Position numbers and translations under genes: made by a program. Of a DNA stretch of 64,000 nt, positions 37,051 to 46,955 are shown in pieces. The stretch is taken from the NCBI GenBank assembly GCA_964419255.1, contig CAYQOU010000016.1:1-64000 (forward strand), read 5' to 3'. Source of the stretch: CAZPHU01 sp964419255 (GTDB taxonomy: Bacteria > Fibrobacterota > Chitinivibrionia > Chitinivibrionales > CAYFVL01). The notes below the pieces were generated by a model. It was not told the DNA's origin. It saw only the letters and a program-made list of their open reading frames with translations, and ran no database searches. How positions within the stretch are numbered: position 1 is the stretch's first letter; each line of letters begins with the position of its first letter.

Positions 37051-37821
37051 TTATTTTGAGGCGATAACGATATTAATACTACTCTCCAGAGGCACAGTCG
37101 AGCCCGGTGATACCGATTGTGAGAGAATCGTGCCAGGCATGGATGAGGAGTTTTTCGAATACTCGATCGATCCGACTGCTAACCCGTTTTCCTGGATTTT
37201 GGCCTTTGCCTCCGAAAGCATATCCCCGACAATATTGGGTACTTCAGCGTGTGTGGGCCTTGGCCCCTTTGAGATCATCAGCGTCACAGGCACTTCTCGG
37301 GAGATAACAGTTCCGGTGGGTGGTGTTGTGGTAACGGCTAAGTCCTTTTCTATATGGCTGTTATAGATTTTTCTCACATCTAATTTGGTAAAGCCCTTGT
37401 CCCGCAGACCATTGCGTGCACCTCTTTCACTCAAGCGACGGACATCAGGAATCGTATCTATTTCATTTCCTTTGCTGAGAACCGTTCGAATGTGTCTGCC
37501 TTTCTTAACTTTGGTACCAGGCGCGGGTTCCTGGCTGAGCACCATATCGACATCGGCATCATCACTGTACTGTTTTTCCTCGACATGAAGCCTAAGGCCG
37601 ACGGCGTAAAGCGCTTTGCGGGCCTGCTCCCAGCTCATTCCGCTTATCTCGGGAACAGTCACTTCTCCTTTGTCATTCATTCCTATGACGCGGGGCATTA
37701 TGACCTTGTCAACCATAAACAATCCACCCAGCCCTCCGACAATGAAAAACAGCACCAGGGCAGGAACAAAGATTGTCCAAAAAGTTTTTGAGGGTATGCT
37801 AATCGTATAATTTTTTTTCAT
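37051..37821 (-). CDS. Membrane protein with three PASTA domains, no kinase
   Basis: A 256-residue protein with a short basic N-terminus, one transmembrane helix (WTIFVPALVLFFIVGGLGGLF) and three PASTA domains outside the membrane (about 54-118, 119-188, 190-256). Examples are VTVPEISGMSWEQARKAL, DTIPDVRRLSERGARNGL and AEVPNIVGDMLSEAKAKI. PASTA domains bind muropeptides or beta-lactams, usually on Ser/Thr kinases or penicillin-binding proteins; here no catalytic domain is attached. It overlaps the Crp-family gene by 23 bases, so the two are co-translated. A cell-wall sensing or assembly role is inference. Confidence 0.92.
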   Translation of the reverse strand: MKKNYTISIPSKTFWTIFVPALVLFFIVGGLGGLFMVDKVIMPRVIGMNDKGEVTVPEISGMSWEQARKALYAVGLRLHVEEKQYSDDADVDMVLSQEPAPGTKVKKGRHIRTVLSKGNEIDTIPDVRRLSERGARNGLRDKGFTKLDVRKIYNSHIEKDLAVTTTPPTGTVISREVPVTLMISKGPRPTHAEVPNIVGDMLSEAKAKIQENGLAVGSIEYSKNSSSMPGTILSQSVSPGSTVPLESSINIVIASK

Positions 37822-38482
37822 TGAGAATCACCATTTTCTTGCGGTCAAGTGTAATATAATGTTTTTTCTGCAATTGAGACAGAATGCGGGATACCGTTTC
37901 TCTGCTTGTTCCGGCCATATCCGCAATGGCCTGATGAGTCGGTCTGTTCGGAATGATTATCATATCGCCAATTTTTTGCCCCTGCTCCCGTGCCAGCTGC
38001 AAAATCACATCTGCGACCCGACCATACACGCTCATAAGCGATAACGTATTTATATGACGATTGGATTTTCTGATACGACGCGACATCGTCATCAGCATCT
38101 GAATGGTAAGCGGGGGATATTTCTGTAATATCTCCATGAAGGATCTTCGATACAACATCAACAACTCGCAATCGGTGGCCGCAATAATCGAGGCGCTACG
38201 GGGGTCGCCATCAAGTATCGCCATTTCTCCGAAAAAGTCCCCTTTGTGCAGGGAGGCTAAAATGGCATTTTTCCCCTCGTTTGTTTGCACGGTAACATGC
38301 GCGATGCCGGAAGCAATGATAAAGAAGGTATGATTTTCATTATCCTCTTCGTGGAGGATAATCTGACCGGCCTGAAATTTCCGGAGAATCATCGCCTTAC
38401 AGATTGCCTCTCGATCTGCTTTGCTCAAATCCTTAAAGAGCGGTACGTGCTCCGTAAGCTGTTCGAGGCTGCCGTCACACAT
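37799..38482 (-). CDS. Crp/Fnr family transcription regulator
   Basis: A 227-residue regulator. The N-terminal cyclic-nucleotide-binding beta-roll has the phosphate-binding cassette GDFFGEMAILDGDPRSASI at about 80-98, with Glu, Arg and Ser at the ligand positions of cAMP-type pockets. The C-terminal winged helix has the recognition helix THQAIADMAGTSRETVSRIL. There is no Fnr-type cysteine cluster. The ligand is probably cAMP or a related nucleotide. It lies directly after the 1217-residue TPR gene (3 bases) and overlaps the PASTA gene, so it may govern this envelope run. No Crp-type operator was identified. Confidence 0.93.
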   Translation of the reverse strand: MCDGSLEQLTEHVPLFKDLSKADREAICKAMILRKFQAGQIILHEEDNENHTFFIIASGIAHVTVQTNEGKNAILASLHKGDFFGEMAILDGDPRSASIIAATDCELLMLYRRSFMEILQKYPPLTIQMLMTMSRRIRKSNRHINTLSLMSVYGRVADVILQLAREQGQKIGDMIIIPNRPTHQAIADMAGTSRETVSRILSQLQKKHYITLDRKKMVILNEKKLYD

Positions 38483-38485
38483 GTT

Positions 38486-41400
38486 TTAGTTCTCCACCAG
38501 ATTGCTGAGTCGACGAACACGCTCAAGAGCCTTTTTCCCGAAATGACCCCTTTCACCATCCGAACGGACAATTTTTTTATATAAGTTTGTTGCCTTTGAA
38601 TACTCTCCCTGTCGTTCATACAGTCGCGCAGCTTCAAATTCAGCAGTCACGCCCCACTTACCCATGCCGCTGTATAAGTAGGGTACTTTCAAGTATTCGC
38701 TGATGGCTCGCTGATATTCTCCGAGTTTCGAATAACAGGTCCCAATCCAATAGATCAGTTCCGGTTTATCTTCCGGACTGGGATTTTTATTGGCCTCTTC
38801 GAAGTGATCCAAGGCCTGCTCTACTCGTGACGCCTGTATCAGACAGAACCCAATTTTCAAGTTCAGATGAGAATCGGAGAGCTTATCAGAATAATCTTTC
38901 AACAACACCTTATACATGCGGGCAGCATCCAGCCAGGAGGAGATCTTCTGATAGGCAACAGCCGCATTGTGAGCAGACCGATAACCGGTCTGAGAGTCGG
39001 TTTTGGGATGTTTCACCGCTTTTTCAAAGTAATCGGCGGCCTGGGCAAATTCATCATCGGTATGAAATATCATGCCCAGTTTAAAATAGGCCAGCGGCAC
39101 ATATTGACTTTGAGGATATCGCGTTGCGTACTCATGAAACAACTTGAGTGACTTTTCTTTATCCCCCCCGTAGTAGTGTGCCAGCGCTATCTGATAGGCG
39201 GCATCATCCGCTCGTTTACTCTTTGCAAACTTCGTTTCGATATATTTAAACCGTTTGACAGCCTTATCATACTTTTTTTCAACCAACAGATATACGCCAT
39301 CGTAGTAAATCATCTCCGCAAGCTTTTCGGAATCGGTGCCGAAACGATCTTTGAACATTTTCTGATATTTATCGGATTTGCGACTTTCACCATTCATGGT
39401 CAATGCACAGACAAGTCTGGTCAAAAGCTCGGAGCTGTCCGCAGCAGTGCCGCTCAGGGAGAAGGCCTGCTTGTATGAGCCCACCGCATCCTCATACATC
39501 CGGTTGTCGAAATAAAGCTTACCCATTTGCTTTAATACATCATACCTCTGCGGGTATGAATCATATGAAAGTACTTTTTTCAGGTGATTAAGCGCGCCGA
39601 AAGAATCGTTATTCTCCATGGCAATGGTTGCCAGATCTCTTTGAATATCGGCACTGATATATCCCGGCATATCGAGGCTGAGAAGCTCTGAATAAATCGA
39701 TTGTGCTTTCTTACTCTTCCCAAGACGCACCATACACTTGCCGATACCATATTGTGCCCGTATCCTGTCGGTTTCGTCGCTGATGTTTTGCTGTGATACC
39801 CGGAAATTATTCAACGCATCGAATACTTTCCCGGTTGCCAATTCCGAAAAAGCAAGCTCCAGGCGTGCCTTCTGAGCATACTGACTGAAGGGGTATCTGT
39901 AAAGAACCTGTTTGAACACCTCCACCGCCTGCTGGTGATCGTTTTGCTTGCCGGCGATGGTACCCTTTAAAAAATAGGCCTGGGGTTCCTGCTCGGCGGA
40001 AGGAAAACGCGATATAAACGTGTCCAAAACAGCATTGACAGAATCGTACTCGTCGAGACGTGAGTAGTTGGTGGCAAGTCCGATCAGCGCCCTCGATGAA
40101 TTTTCATCGGAAGGATAGCTGGTGACAATCCTGCGGTATGCATCCACAGCCTTTTCGCTGAACCGGTCCCCTGCTGCCGCCGCACGCTGTTCGTAGTGCT
40201 CTGCAATTGTCAGAAGAACCTCGGGGATGTGCCTGCTATCGGGGTAGTGCTTTACAAACGTTTCATACTCACCGATATTGGGGTCGCTAAGCATAAGTAA
40301 ATTGAATGCGGCCTCCTGTTTAGCCGAGTTGTTTGCGGGCATATCCAAGGCAGACTGATAAAGGGCAATAGCCTTTTTTTTGGAAAACTGAGCCGTCTGA
40401 CTATCGCTTTCGCAGACAGCCTTTTGCCACATTTTATGATACACGCCAGCCTTACTTAAAGAAACCTGCGAAATAAGAGAATCGTTTCCCTGAGCAATGC
40501 TTTCGAGACGATCGTAAAGTTCGAGAGATTTTGTGAAATCTTTGAGATGTTTTTCGAAAATTGAGGCGGCCGTTTGCAGGCGCTGAAACTGGCTTATTTC
40601 CGAGGACGGTTTTTCGATAAACCGGGTAAGCTGATAGGCGGCAGCTTCCGGGTCCTTTATCCGGAATTGTTTTAGATAATCTATACGTTCTCTGGTTTTT
40701 TCCGCAAGGGCCTGATCCCCCCCCGATTCAATGAGAAAGTCGTACTGACGAATAGCCGCCCCGTACTCCTCAACGGCTTCGTAGCATTGTGCGATGGCAA
40801 ACACACTGCGGCTGTAATAGATGCTGGAAGGGTACCATTTAAGAAGGTTTTCGAATTCCCGAATCGCCGCTCCATAGCGCTGGTAGATTTCCTGATAGAT
40901 TTTAGCTATCCTGTAGAGAACCAGATCTTTGTTTTCCTGCCCGGGAAGTTGTAAAAATCGGCGGTATGCCGCAATCGCACTCGGATACAGGCTCTTGCTG
41001 AAGTAAAGATCGCCGATTTTTTTAACGGCATTGACCCCATACTCTCCATCGGGATCCAAGGCCTCCAACTGCTGCAGCGTCTCGATTGCTTCTGAAAACT
41101 TATCGTTTCCAACCTGACATTCCGCAAGTCGGTAGTTGATTTCGGCACGATTAGCCGAATCTTCATGCGTATCGAGAAGCTGCTTGTACAGGCTCTCGGC
41201 ACTGTCAAACTGTCGGGCTTTGCGGGCCGTTTCGGCCCAGTCGATTAAGAAAGTACGCGGGAGATCATCTCCGGCTTTCTTGTACCACTCTGCGCGGCGC
41301 TCAAACAAAGGCAGGGCGTTTATGAAATCATCCTGCTGAATCAAAAGCCGGGTGAACTGACGATATGCTTCAGAGATTTCTTGAAAATCCTCTTCGCCCT

Positions 41401-42139
41401 CCTGAAGCATGGCCTGATACATTTCGACAGCTTTTTGCGGCTGAAGCATGGTCTGATGAAGCAGTCCACGATAATAATACAGACGAACCAAAATCTGCTT
41501 TTCCTTCTTCCAGCGCTTCTCCGCTTCATTCAAAACCTTCTTGGCGTCGACAAAATCCTGCTGCTCTATATGTATGCGGATCAATGCGATGGCCGCTTCC
41601 CGCCCTTTGGACTGTTCGGGAAACCGCGCATAGTAGATACCATACAGCTCCACTGCCCGTTCATTGTCACCGGCCATCTCCGCACATGATGCAGCCTCAA
41701 ACAGCGCGATCTGAGCCCTGGCGCTACCAACAAACCGGCTCCAGACCCCGTAAAACAGCTCAGATGCCTCCTTGTAATCTTTGAGCTTCTGCCGTGCCTC
41801 CCCCGCATAAAACATGGCGTCCATGATGTTGGACTCGCTGGGAAACAGCTTGATGTACTCCTCAAAGCTTTCTGCCGCTTTTCGCAGATTTTCCATCCGA
41901 TAGTAAGAGAGGGCTATCTTGAAATAGGCGGGAGGATCGTTGTCGGGAGTTCTGCCGGGCAGGCTTATATACTTCTGGTACTGCTCTATAGCCAGATTGT
42001 AGAGGCTATCGTTGAAAAAACGTTCCCCCAGTTTAAAGACCGAGACATCTTCATCTGCACTCAAGGCCGAACCGGCCCATAATAAAATGACAGCAGCCAA
42101 AAGTGTAATCTGCCGCGTCAAACCCGAAAAGCGAGTCAT
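38486..42139 (-). CDS. Very large exported TPR protein
   Basis: A 1217-residue exported protein with a Sec signal (TLLAAVILLWAGSALSA). The whole remainder consists of TPR or Sel1-like helical repeats, more than twenty, for example NLAIEQYQKYISLPG, AIAAYRRFLQLPGQENKDL, AVEVFKQVLYRYPFSQYAQ and ATNLYKKIVRSDGERG. The repeats with aromatic and Pro spacing resemble YbgF/BamD-like periplasmic TPRs. It is probably a periplasmic scaffold, perhaps for an envelope-spanning machine or gliding/secretion complex. There is no catalytic motif. Only three bases separate its stop from the Crp-family start. Confidence 0.88.
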   Translation of the reverse strand: MTRFSGLTRQITLLAAVILLWAGSALSADEDVSVFKLGERFFNDSLYNLAIEQYQKYISLPGRTPDNDPPAYFKIALSYYRMENLRKAAESFEEYIKLFPSESNIMDAMFYAGEARQKLKDYKEASELFYGVWSRFVGSARAQIALFEAASCAEMAGDNERAVELYGIYYARFPEQSKGREAAIALIRIHIEQQDFVDAKKVLNEAEKRWKKEKQILVRLYYYRGLLHQTMLQPQKAVEMYQAMLQEGEEDFQEISEAYRQFTRLLIQQDDFINALPLFERRAEWYKKAGDDLPRTFLIDWAETARKARQFDSAESLYKQLLDTHEDSANRAEINYRLAECQVGNDKFSEAIETLQQLEALDPDGEYGVNAVKKIGDLYFSKSLYPSAIAAYRRFLQLPGQENKDLVLYRIAKIYQEIYQRYGAAIREFENLLKWYPSSIYYSRSVFAIAQCYEAVEEYGAAIRQYDFLIESGGDQALAEKTRERIDYLKQFRIKDPEAAAYQLTRFIEKPSSEISQFQRLQTAASIFEKHLKDFTKSLELYDRLESIAQGNDSLISQVSLSKAGVYHKMWQKAVCESDSQTAQFSKKKAIALYQSALDMPANNSAKQEAAFNLLMLSDPNIGEYETFVKHYPDSRHIPEVLLTIAEHYEQRAAAAGDRFSEKAVDAYRRIVTSYPSDENSSRALIGLATNYSRLDEYDSVNAVLDTFISRFPSAEQEPQAYFLKGTIAGKQNDHQQAVEVFKQVLYRYPFSQYAQKARLELAFSELATGKVFDALNNFRVSQQNISDETDRIRAQYGIGKCMVRLGKSKKAQSIYSELLSLDMPGYISADIQRDLATIAMENNDSFGALNHLKKVLSYDSYPQRYDVLKQMGKLYFDNRMYEDAVGSYKQAFSLSGTAADSSELLTRLVCALTMNGESRKSDKYQKMFKDRFGTDSEKLAEMIYYDGVYLLVEKKYDKAVKRFKYIETKFAKSKRADDAAYQIALAHYYGGDKEKSLKLFHEYATRYPQSQYVPLAYFKLGMIFHTDDEFAQAADYFEKAVKHPKTDSQTGYRSAHNAAVAYQKISSWLDAARMYKVLLKDYSDKLSDSHLNLKIGFCLIQASRVEQALDHFEEANKNPSPEDKPELIYWIGTCYSKLGEYQRAISEYLKVPYLYSGMGKWGVTAEFEAARLYERQGEYSKATNLYKKIVRSDGERGHFGKKALERVRRLSNLVEN

Positions 42140-42304
42140 CGTAATCCTTTACGTAAAAATTGAGGTAGATCGCAAAAACATGTCGAAAGAGAAAGGATGC
42201 CAGACATGTATCGGTATAAAAATAGTATTTGAACGATTAGTGCTTACAAAAAAGTCAAAAAAAGGACAATTTACCCGATTTGTCGATAAATATTCGGAGC
42301 AAAA

Positions 42305-43060
42305 CTACTGATGAGACTCTGGATGTACCGGCAGATCTTTATAACCCAACGGTTTTTCTTCTTCAGGCGGTGGTGGTTGATTAGTCAGAAAGTAGGCAAG
42401 AAGCCCACCGCCTACGGCACCCAGACCCAGCACAGAGAAAAGAACGACCTTACCGGTTTTGCTCTCCTGTACGTACTCTTCCAGTTTTTCGGGATCCGTG
42501 GACCACTTGAAGCTGAAAGAGACGATACTGTATTCATCCTTCACAGTTATGTGAGGAATGGCATCCATGAAAAACGAGACTTTAACGACATCATGCCACT
42601 CCGGTTTCAGTCCCTGAATATCCTCATTGACATTTACTTCGGTCTGCTCGATTCGAAACCCCTTGATCGGCGGTTGCTTGGCTGAAGGTATGGGTGAGCT
42701 GCCCATTTCGGTATCGTTAAACTCGAAGACCATTTTCTTTTCTTTAAGGTTAGTTTCGTAAAAGTAGCTGGTCGGTTTATCGCGAAAAATAAAATACCCG
42801 CTGATAATCACCTCATCCTCTCTCTCTCCCGGCTCACTGGAGAGCTGAATGCCTTCGAGAATCGCGTTTTGAATCGGGTTTTCGGAGCCGCCGGAACTCT
42901 CGTTAACAGCCTCCTGTTCCTCTCCAAACATCGATTCCTGCTGAGCAACCATCGTCGGCTCATCGTCCTCGGTACCAAAAAAACCTGTCTGTGCAAAAAC
43001 TGCCACGGGAAAACATATCAGTAATATGGCCGCCACCACTCTGTGCCACGATCTGTACAT
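42305..43060 (-). CDS. Exported protein with AMIN-like domain and C-terminal membrane helix
   Basis: A 251-residue protein. The signal peptide ends AVFAQ, and an acidic linker (about 28-65) follows. A beta-rich domain (about 66-195; LSSEPGEREDEVIISGYFIF, KKMVFEFNDTEM, VVKVSFFMDAIPHI) resembles the AMIN domain of secretins and amidases, which binds peptidoglycan. Near the C-terminus a Gly-rich hydrophobic helix (VVLFSVLGLGAVGGGLLAYFL) is followed by a Pro/Glu tail. The topology, signal plus tail helix, is unusual for AMIN proteins. It precedes the giant TPR gene with a 165-base gap. The AMIN assignment is tentative. Confidence 0.65.
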   Translation of the reverse strand: MYRSWHRVVAAILLICFPVAVFAQTGFFGTEDDEPTMVAQQESMFGEEQEAVNESSGGSENPIQNAILEGIQLSSEPGEREDEVIISGYFIFRDKPTSYFYETNLKEKKMVFEFNDTEMGSSPIPSAKQPPIKGFRIEQTEVNVNEDIQGLKPEWHDVVKVSFFMDAIPHITVKDEYSIVSFSFKWSTDPEKLEEYVQESKTGKVVLFSVLGLGAVGGGLLAYFLTNQPPPPEEEKPLGYKDLPVHPESHQ

Positions 43061-43150
43061 CGTTATGTCCTTACTCTTAAGCTGAGAGCCGAATCTCTTA
43101 AGATAATCTGAATCACATTCTTATTAATATACCGTTCTGTATCATACACG

Positions 43151-43540
43151 TCAATTTTTTCCGACCAAATAAACCTGCGCTACGCAATATTTTCTTTCGT
43201 GACTTATGCTGGTGTGATATTCCGTAATGCGGTATTCATCGAAAGCACCTCTGAGAGACTCGCTCAACAGACGGATCTCCGGCTTGCCGGCGGGCTGTCG
43301 GGACAGCACCTCGATACTGTGCCAGGTGCTGAATTTCTGACACGCAACCGGAACCGCCTTGTAGAAGGCCTCCTTTACCGCCCATCTTCCCGAGAAATGA
43401 ACCGCGGGCCGTGCTTTATTGTCACAATACTCTATTTCGGAGTCGGTGAACACTTTATTGAGAAATGCGCGTCCGTATTTTTCGATCAGACGTTCTATTC
43501 TGCCAATCTCAACAATATCTATACCGGTTCCTACTAACAA
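43151..43540 (-). CDS. acpS: Holo-[acyl-carrier-protein] synthase
   Basis: AcpS, about 129 residues, transfers 4'-phosphopantetheine from CoA to acyl carrier protein. The magnesium-binding N-terminus is GTGIDIVEIGRI, and the second signature is FSGRWAVKEAFYKA with the catalytic Glu; the C-terminal HTSISHERKYCVAQVYL completes the fold. GGAGG stands seven bases before the TTG at 43540, which I prefer to the TTG at 43546, where the spacing would be only one base. It heads the minus-strand envelope run and lies divergently from the glycosyltransferase gene across a 225-base spacer. Confidence 0.95.
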   Translation of the reverse strand: MLVGTGIDIVEIGRIERLIEKYGRAFLNKVFTDSEIEYCDNKARPAVHFSGRWAVKEAFYKAVPVACQKFSTWHSIEVLSRQPAGKPEIRLLSESLRGAFDEYRITEYHTSISHERKYCVAQVYLVGKN

Positions 43541-43771
43541 AATCAAGCCTCCACCCTTTTGCGAGGGAAAAACCTGCCACCAAAATATATCTAAACCATC
43601 TGCCGCCTGGCAATCCCGGTGAACAGAAATTATTTATCTATTTAAATGCCCTGCGTTTTTTCTGACAAGAATCAAGATGTTTTACACATAAATGTATTAT
43701 ATTGATACTCTCCTAAATTTAACCACAAACGTCTCGTGTTATCGCAAAATACGCACATTTTTTCGTGAAAG

Positions 43772-44914
43772 GTGTTCGACTACGGGGTGATTTACTTTTT
43801 CCGGGTTTCGGTCTGTACTCTCCTTGCCCTGTTTGGAGGGGTTGTTGTGGCTCTTACAACTGCGGTGATTATACCGCCTCGCCAAAAAAAGAGACCTCCA
43901 TCCAAAGCATTACCCGCAATCTCAATAATCATCCCCTTCCGCAATGAACAGCATTCGCTATGGGAGCTGCTTTTGTCTCTTTCCCGGCAGACTTACAGGG
44001 GCACATGGGAAGTAATACTGGTAAACGACCGTTCCACCGATGATTTTCTTCCCGTAATCGAGAGATTCCGCCGCTCCTACCCGCACATATCCGTTCGGTT
44101 GCAAGACTCAAATTTCACGGATACGATTGGCCTGACCGGAAAACAACAGGCTCTGGAGGCCGGGGTCAAGACTGCCCGATACGACTGGCTGGCGTTTACC
44201 GATGCCGATGTGCAGGTTGCAGCCCACTGGCTTGAATCGCTTTCGAGCCGTATACGAACCGGTGCTGAATTCGTATATGGACACACAGCAATCATTGCCC
44301 AGACCGGCGATCTGTTCGCTCAATTTCAAAAATTTCAGCTCCGGCTGCTTTTCTGTACGGCATTGGCCTTTTCGCGCGCACAACTCACCGGCTCGTGCAT
44401 GGGCAACAATCTCTGCATTTCGAAACACCTTTACCAGAAAATCGGTGGACAGGCCGGTATCGGATACTCGATTGTAGAAGATCGAGAACTGATGAAACAT
44501 GCCCGACTCCGGGGAAAGAGTGCGGTACCGACACTCCCCTTCCTGCCAACCGTTTTTACCTATCCGGAAAAAACAGCTGCCTCTTTTTATGCGCAGGCAG
44601 GAAGATGGGTTCTGGGAGGACTAACCGGATCCAGATTGCTACTTGTGGTCATGCTCATGCTTGCGCTTCAGAACATAACCTTCGTGGGCACGCTTACGGG
44701 TCTACACGGTCCGCTGAGGATTCTGCCGAAGATCAATGCGGCGTTGCTCTGGGGATTTTGTCTGGTTTCATTTGCCCGGACAGGAAAGATCATTCAGGCA
44801 CTGTTTTTCCCTGTCTTTTATATATCAATGATAATTGAAAGCATGATTCTTTCCATTGGCATTCTAATTAGCCGACGCATCTGCTGGAAAGGAGAGGTTC
44901 TGAAGACTACATGA
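43772..44914 (+). CDS. Membrane glycosyltransferase, family 2
   Basis: A 380-residue GT2 enzyme with an N-terminal membrane helix, a GT-A domain and a C-terminal membrane region. The domain starts ISIIIPFRNEQHSLWELLLSL; the metal-binding motif is FTDADVQ, and the acceptor motif QAGRW matches the QxxRW of processive or lipid-acceptor enzymes. At least two more helices follow (LLLVVMLMLALQNITFVG, FFPVFYISMIIESMILSIGI). It resembles ceramide-glucosyltransferase-like or hopanoid-type GT2 proteins; the substrate is unknown. The GTG start at 43772 is weakly supported. It is coupled to the radical SAM gene by an ATGA overlap. Confidence 0.88.
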   Translation: MFDYGVIYFFRVSVCTLLALFGGVVVALTTAVIIPPRQKKRPPSKALPAISIIIPFRNEQHSLWELLLSLSRQTYRGTWEVILVNDRSTDDFLPVIERFRRSYPHISVRLQDSNFTDTIGLTGKQQALEAGVKTARYDWLAFTDADVQVAAHWLESLSSRIRTGAEFVYGHTAIIAQTGDLFAQFQKFQLRLLFCTALAFSRAQLTGSCMGNNLCISKHLYQKIGGQAGIGYSIVEDRELMKHARLRGKSAVPTLPFLPTVFTYPEKTAASFYAQAGRWVLGGLTGSRLLLVVMLMLALQNITFVGTLTGLHGPLRILPKINAALLWGFCLVSFARTGKIIQALFFPVFYISMIIESMILSIGILISRRICWKGEVLKTT

Positions 44915-45891
44915 AACCGCTTCTTCTCCACTACTTCATAACAAACAGATGCAATGCCCGTTGTGAGTTTTGCGATATATGGCGTCAAACGCCAAAAAAG
45001 AATGCTCTTCTGGAGGATGTCACAAGAAATCTGCATGATGCACGAAAAGCGGGATGTAAGTTCGTCGATTTCACCGGCGGTGAGCCGCTGCTCCACCCGC
45101 AGCTTCCGGATTTTCTTATAATCGCGCGCAAGCTGGGTTATGTAACCTCCGTAACCACCAACTGTCTTCTTTTCGAGACACGAGCCGCGGAGCTGCGGGG
45201 GCTGGTGGACCTGCTTCATTTCAGTCTGGATGGAGCTACTGCTGATGTGCATGATTCGATTCGAGGAGTAAGGTCTTTTGATGCCGTGATGAGAAGCATC
45301 AGCCTTGCCAGGTCGCTTGGCATGCACCCCGACCTTCTTTTTACCTACACCGACGACAATATTTGTGATTTTCCGCGGGTAGCGGCACTGGCCCGTGGCA
45401 ACAAATTGGTTGCTATTCTCGATCCGGTCTTCGAAACAGAGGGTCCGGACAGGGTTTCCCCCCGTACCCATACGCTGGCAAAAAACTATTCGCGCCTGCG
45501 TGGGGTTTACCTGAACCGGGCCCACCTGGCACTCAGAGAAAATGGTGGAAACAGCTGTCAAACCCCCCGATGCCGAGCGGTAGACAGCACGATAGTGGTT
45601 CTGCCTGATAATACGCTCGCCCTCCCCTGTTTTCACAACGCAAACAGTTTTGTTTCGATAGGGCACAGCCTCATTTCTGCCCTGAATCACCCTGACCGTC
45701 AACAGGCGCTGCAATGGCAGGGGCGGTATTTGTTCTGCACCGGCTGCCACATAAACTGCTATTTTGACCCCTCTTTTACGGCCTCACTCGACCGATATAC
45801 ATTTCTGAGCATCGGCTCAAAACTATCCTATGCCTGGACAAAGTATATTTTTTACCGTCGGCGTCCACCCTGGAAGGTTTTTTTGGGGTGA
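44911..45891 (+). CDS. Radical SAM protein with C-terminal cysteine motif
   Basis: A 326-residue radical SAM enzyme. The 4Fe-4S motif is CNARCEFC (Cys14, Cys18, Cys21) followed by FTGGEPLLHP. The C-terminal third holds further cysteines (CQTPRC, LPCFH, CTGCHINC) in a SPASM/twitch-like arrangement that may hold an auxiliary cluster. This architecture occurs in peptide-modifying and HpnH-like lipid-modifying enzymes. Its overlap with a membrane GT2 gene favours a role in making a lipid or surface glycan, but a peptide substrate is not excluded; no small precursor gene was found. A 212-base spacer follows, before the beta-helix genes. Confidence 0.88.
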   Translation: MKPLLLHYFITNRCNARCEFCDIWRQTPKKNALLEDVTRNLHDARKAGCKFVDFTGGEPLLHPQLPDFLIIARKLGYVTSVTTNCLLFETRAAELRGLVDLLHFSLDGATADVHDSIRGVRSFDAVMRSISLARSLGMHPDLLFTYTDDNICDFPRVAALARGNKLVAILDPVFETEGPDRVSPRTHTLAKNYSRLRGVYLNRAHLALRENGGNSCQTPRCRAVDSTIVVLPDNTLALPCFHNANSFVSIGHSLISALNHPDRQQALQWQGRYLFCTGCHINCYFDPSFTASLDRYTFLSIGSKLSYAWTKYIFYRRRPPWKVFLG

Positions 45892-46103
45892 AAAACCACG
45901 TTTTTTTGCACCGGTTGAAATCATTTTACTACAAAATGGGAAGATCTATTGTATTCTAATCCAGAAAAGTGTTAATTTTAGTATATAACTTATTTATATT
46001 TCTGTCTATTCAAATGAGACGACAATTGTTATTCGTACACACCGCTTTTTTGTTTGGCAGTTTCGTATTTAAACGCGTAATTAAGGGTTTAAGGCATCAA
46101 GAT

Positions 46104-46928
46104 ATGACAACAGCTGACATTTCCCGGAGAATAAAACCTGGGGTTGTTTTTTGGCTACTAATGATTTTGCTGACACCCTTTTCTACCAGCGCACGTTCTT
46201 TTACTGTTCCGTCCAAAGACGCTGAAAACATCTCTGAGATAATGGTCAAGGTTAAACGGGGGGATACGGTATTCGTCGAAGAAGGCGTGTACAGAGAGCG
46301 TATATTTATCACACCGGGAGTATCACTAATATCAAAATCGATGCTGAAAGCAGTCATTGATGGTAGGGGAAGAGACAAAGTAGTAACGATGGGTAATCAC
46401 GGGCTGATTCAGGGCTTTGAGATTACCGGGGGGACAATTGGAGTATACTCCGATGCGCAGGGAAATCAAATTAAAAAATGCCTGATTCATGGAAACAAAC
46501 AGACCGGTGTACTGGCAGTGGGCCATCTTCCGCAGATAGAGGACAATATTATTGTGTATAACCACGGCTCCGGTATCCAGGGATGGGATGTTCGTTCGAC
46601 TGCTGCGACGATAAACCATAATACCATCAGTTTCAACAGTAATAACGGCATTTCAGTCGGGGGGAAATCTGATATTGTGATTGAAAACAATATCCTCGCT
46701 TTTAACGAACGGGTCAGTCTGAAGGCGCAACCCGAGGTAAAAGCATTGTTGCGAAAAAACAGTTTTTTTGGGAACACTGAAATAGTCGAAATTCTTCCGA
46801 GCGGGAATTATGCATTTGACCCTCTTTTCAAAGCTCCCAAAAGTTTCGATTTTACTCTAAAAAAAGATTCTCGATGTAAAAATATGGGAAGTGATAATGA
46901 AGATCTTGGTGCTCGCCTATCTGATTAA
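46104..46928 (+). CDS. Exported right-handed beta-helix protein, paralogue 1
   Basis: About 274 residues. The ATG at 46104 opens a signal peptide (VVFWLLMILLTPFSTSA); a longer frame begins at 45969 but lacks support. The mature protein is a pectin-lyase-like beta-helix of the NosD/DUF1565 kind (GDTVFVEEGVYRERIFITPG, IEDNIIVYNHGSGIQGWDV, INHNTISFNSNNGISVGG). It ends in the tail GNYAFDPLFKAP and DNEDLGARL, shared by all three paralogues here. No catalytic carboxylate pattern of a pectate lyase is evident, so a binding or structural role is more likely. It lies only 15 bases before the next paralogue. Confidence 0.85.
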   Translation: MTTADISRRIKPGVVFWLLMILLTPFSTSARSFTVPSKDAENISEIMVKVKRGDTVFVEEGVYRERIFITPGVSLISKSMLKAVIDGRGRDKVVTMGNHGLIQGFEITGGTIGVYSDAQGNQIKKCLIHGNKQTGVLAVGHLPQIEDNIIVYNHGSGIQGWDVRSTAATINHNTISFNSNNGISVGGKSDIVIENNILAFNERVSLKAQPEVKALLRKNSFFGNTEIVEILPSGNYAFDPLFKAPKSFDFTLKKDSRCKNMGSDNEDLGARLSD

Positions 46929-46955
46929 CGCCAATTACAAACCATGGAGTTCCAC

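Noticed and set aside
43547..43771. Possible gene or RNA between acpS and the glycosyltransferase
   Set aside because: Only AT-rich divergent-promoter-like sequence is seen; no frame or structure stands out.
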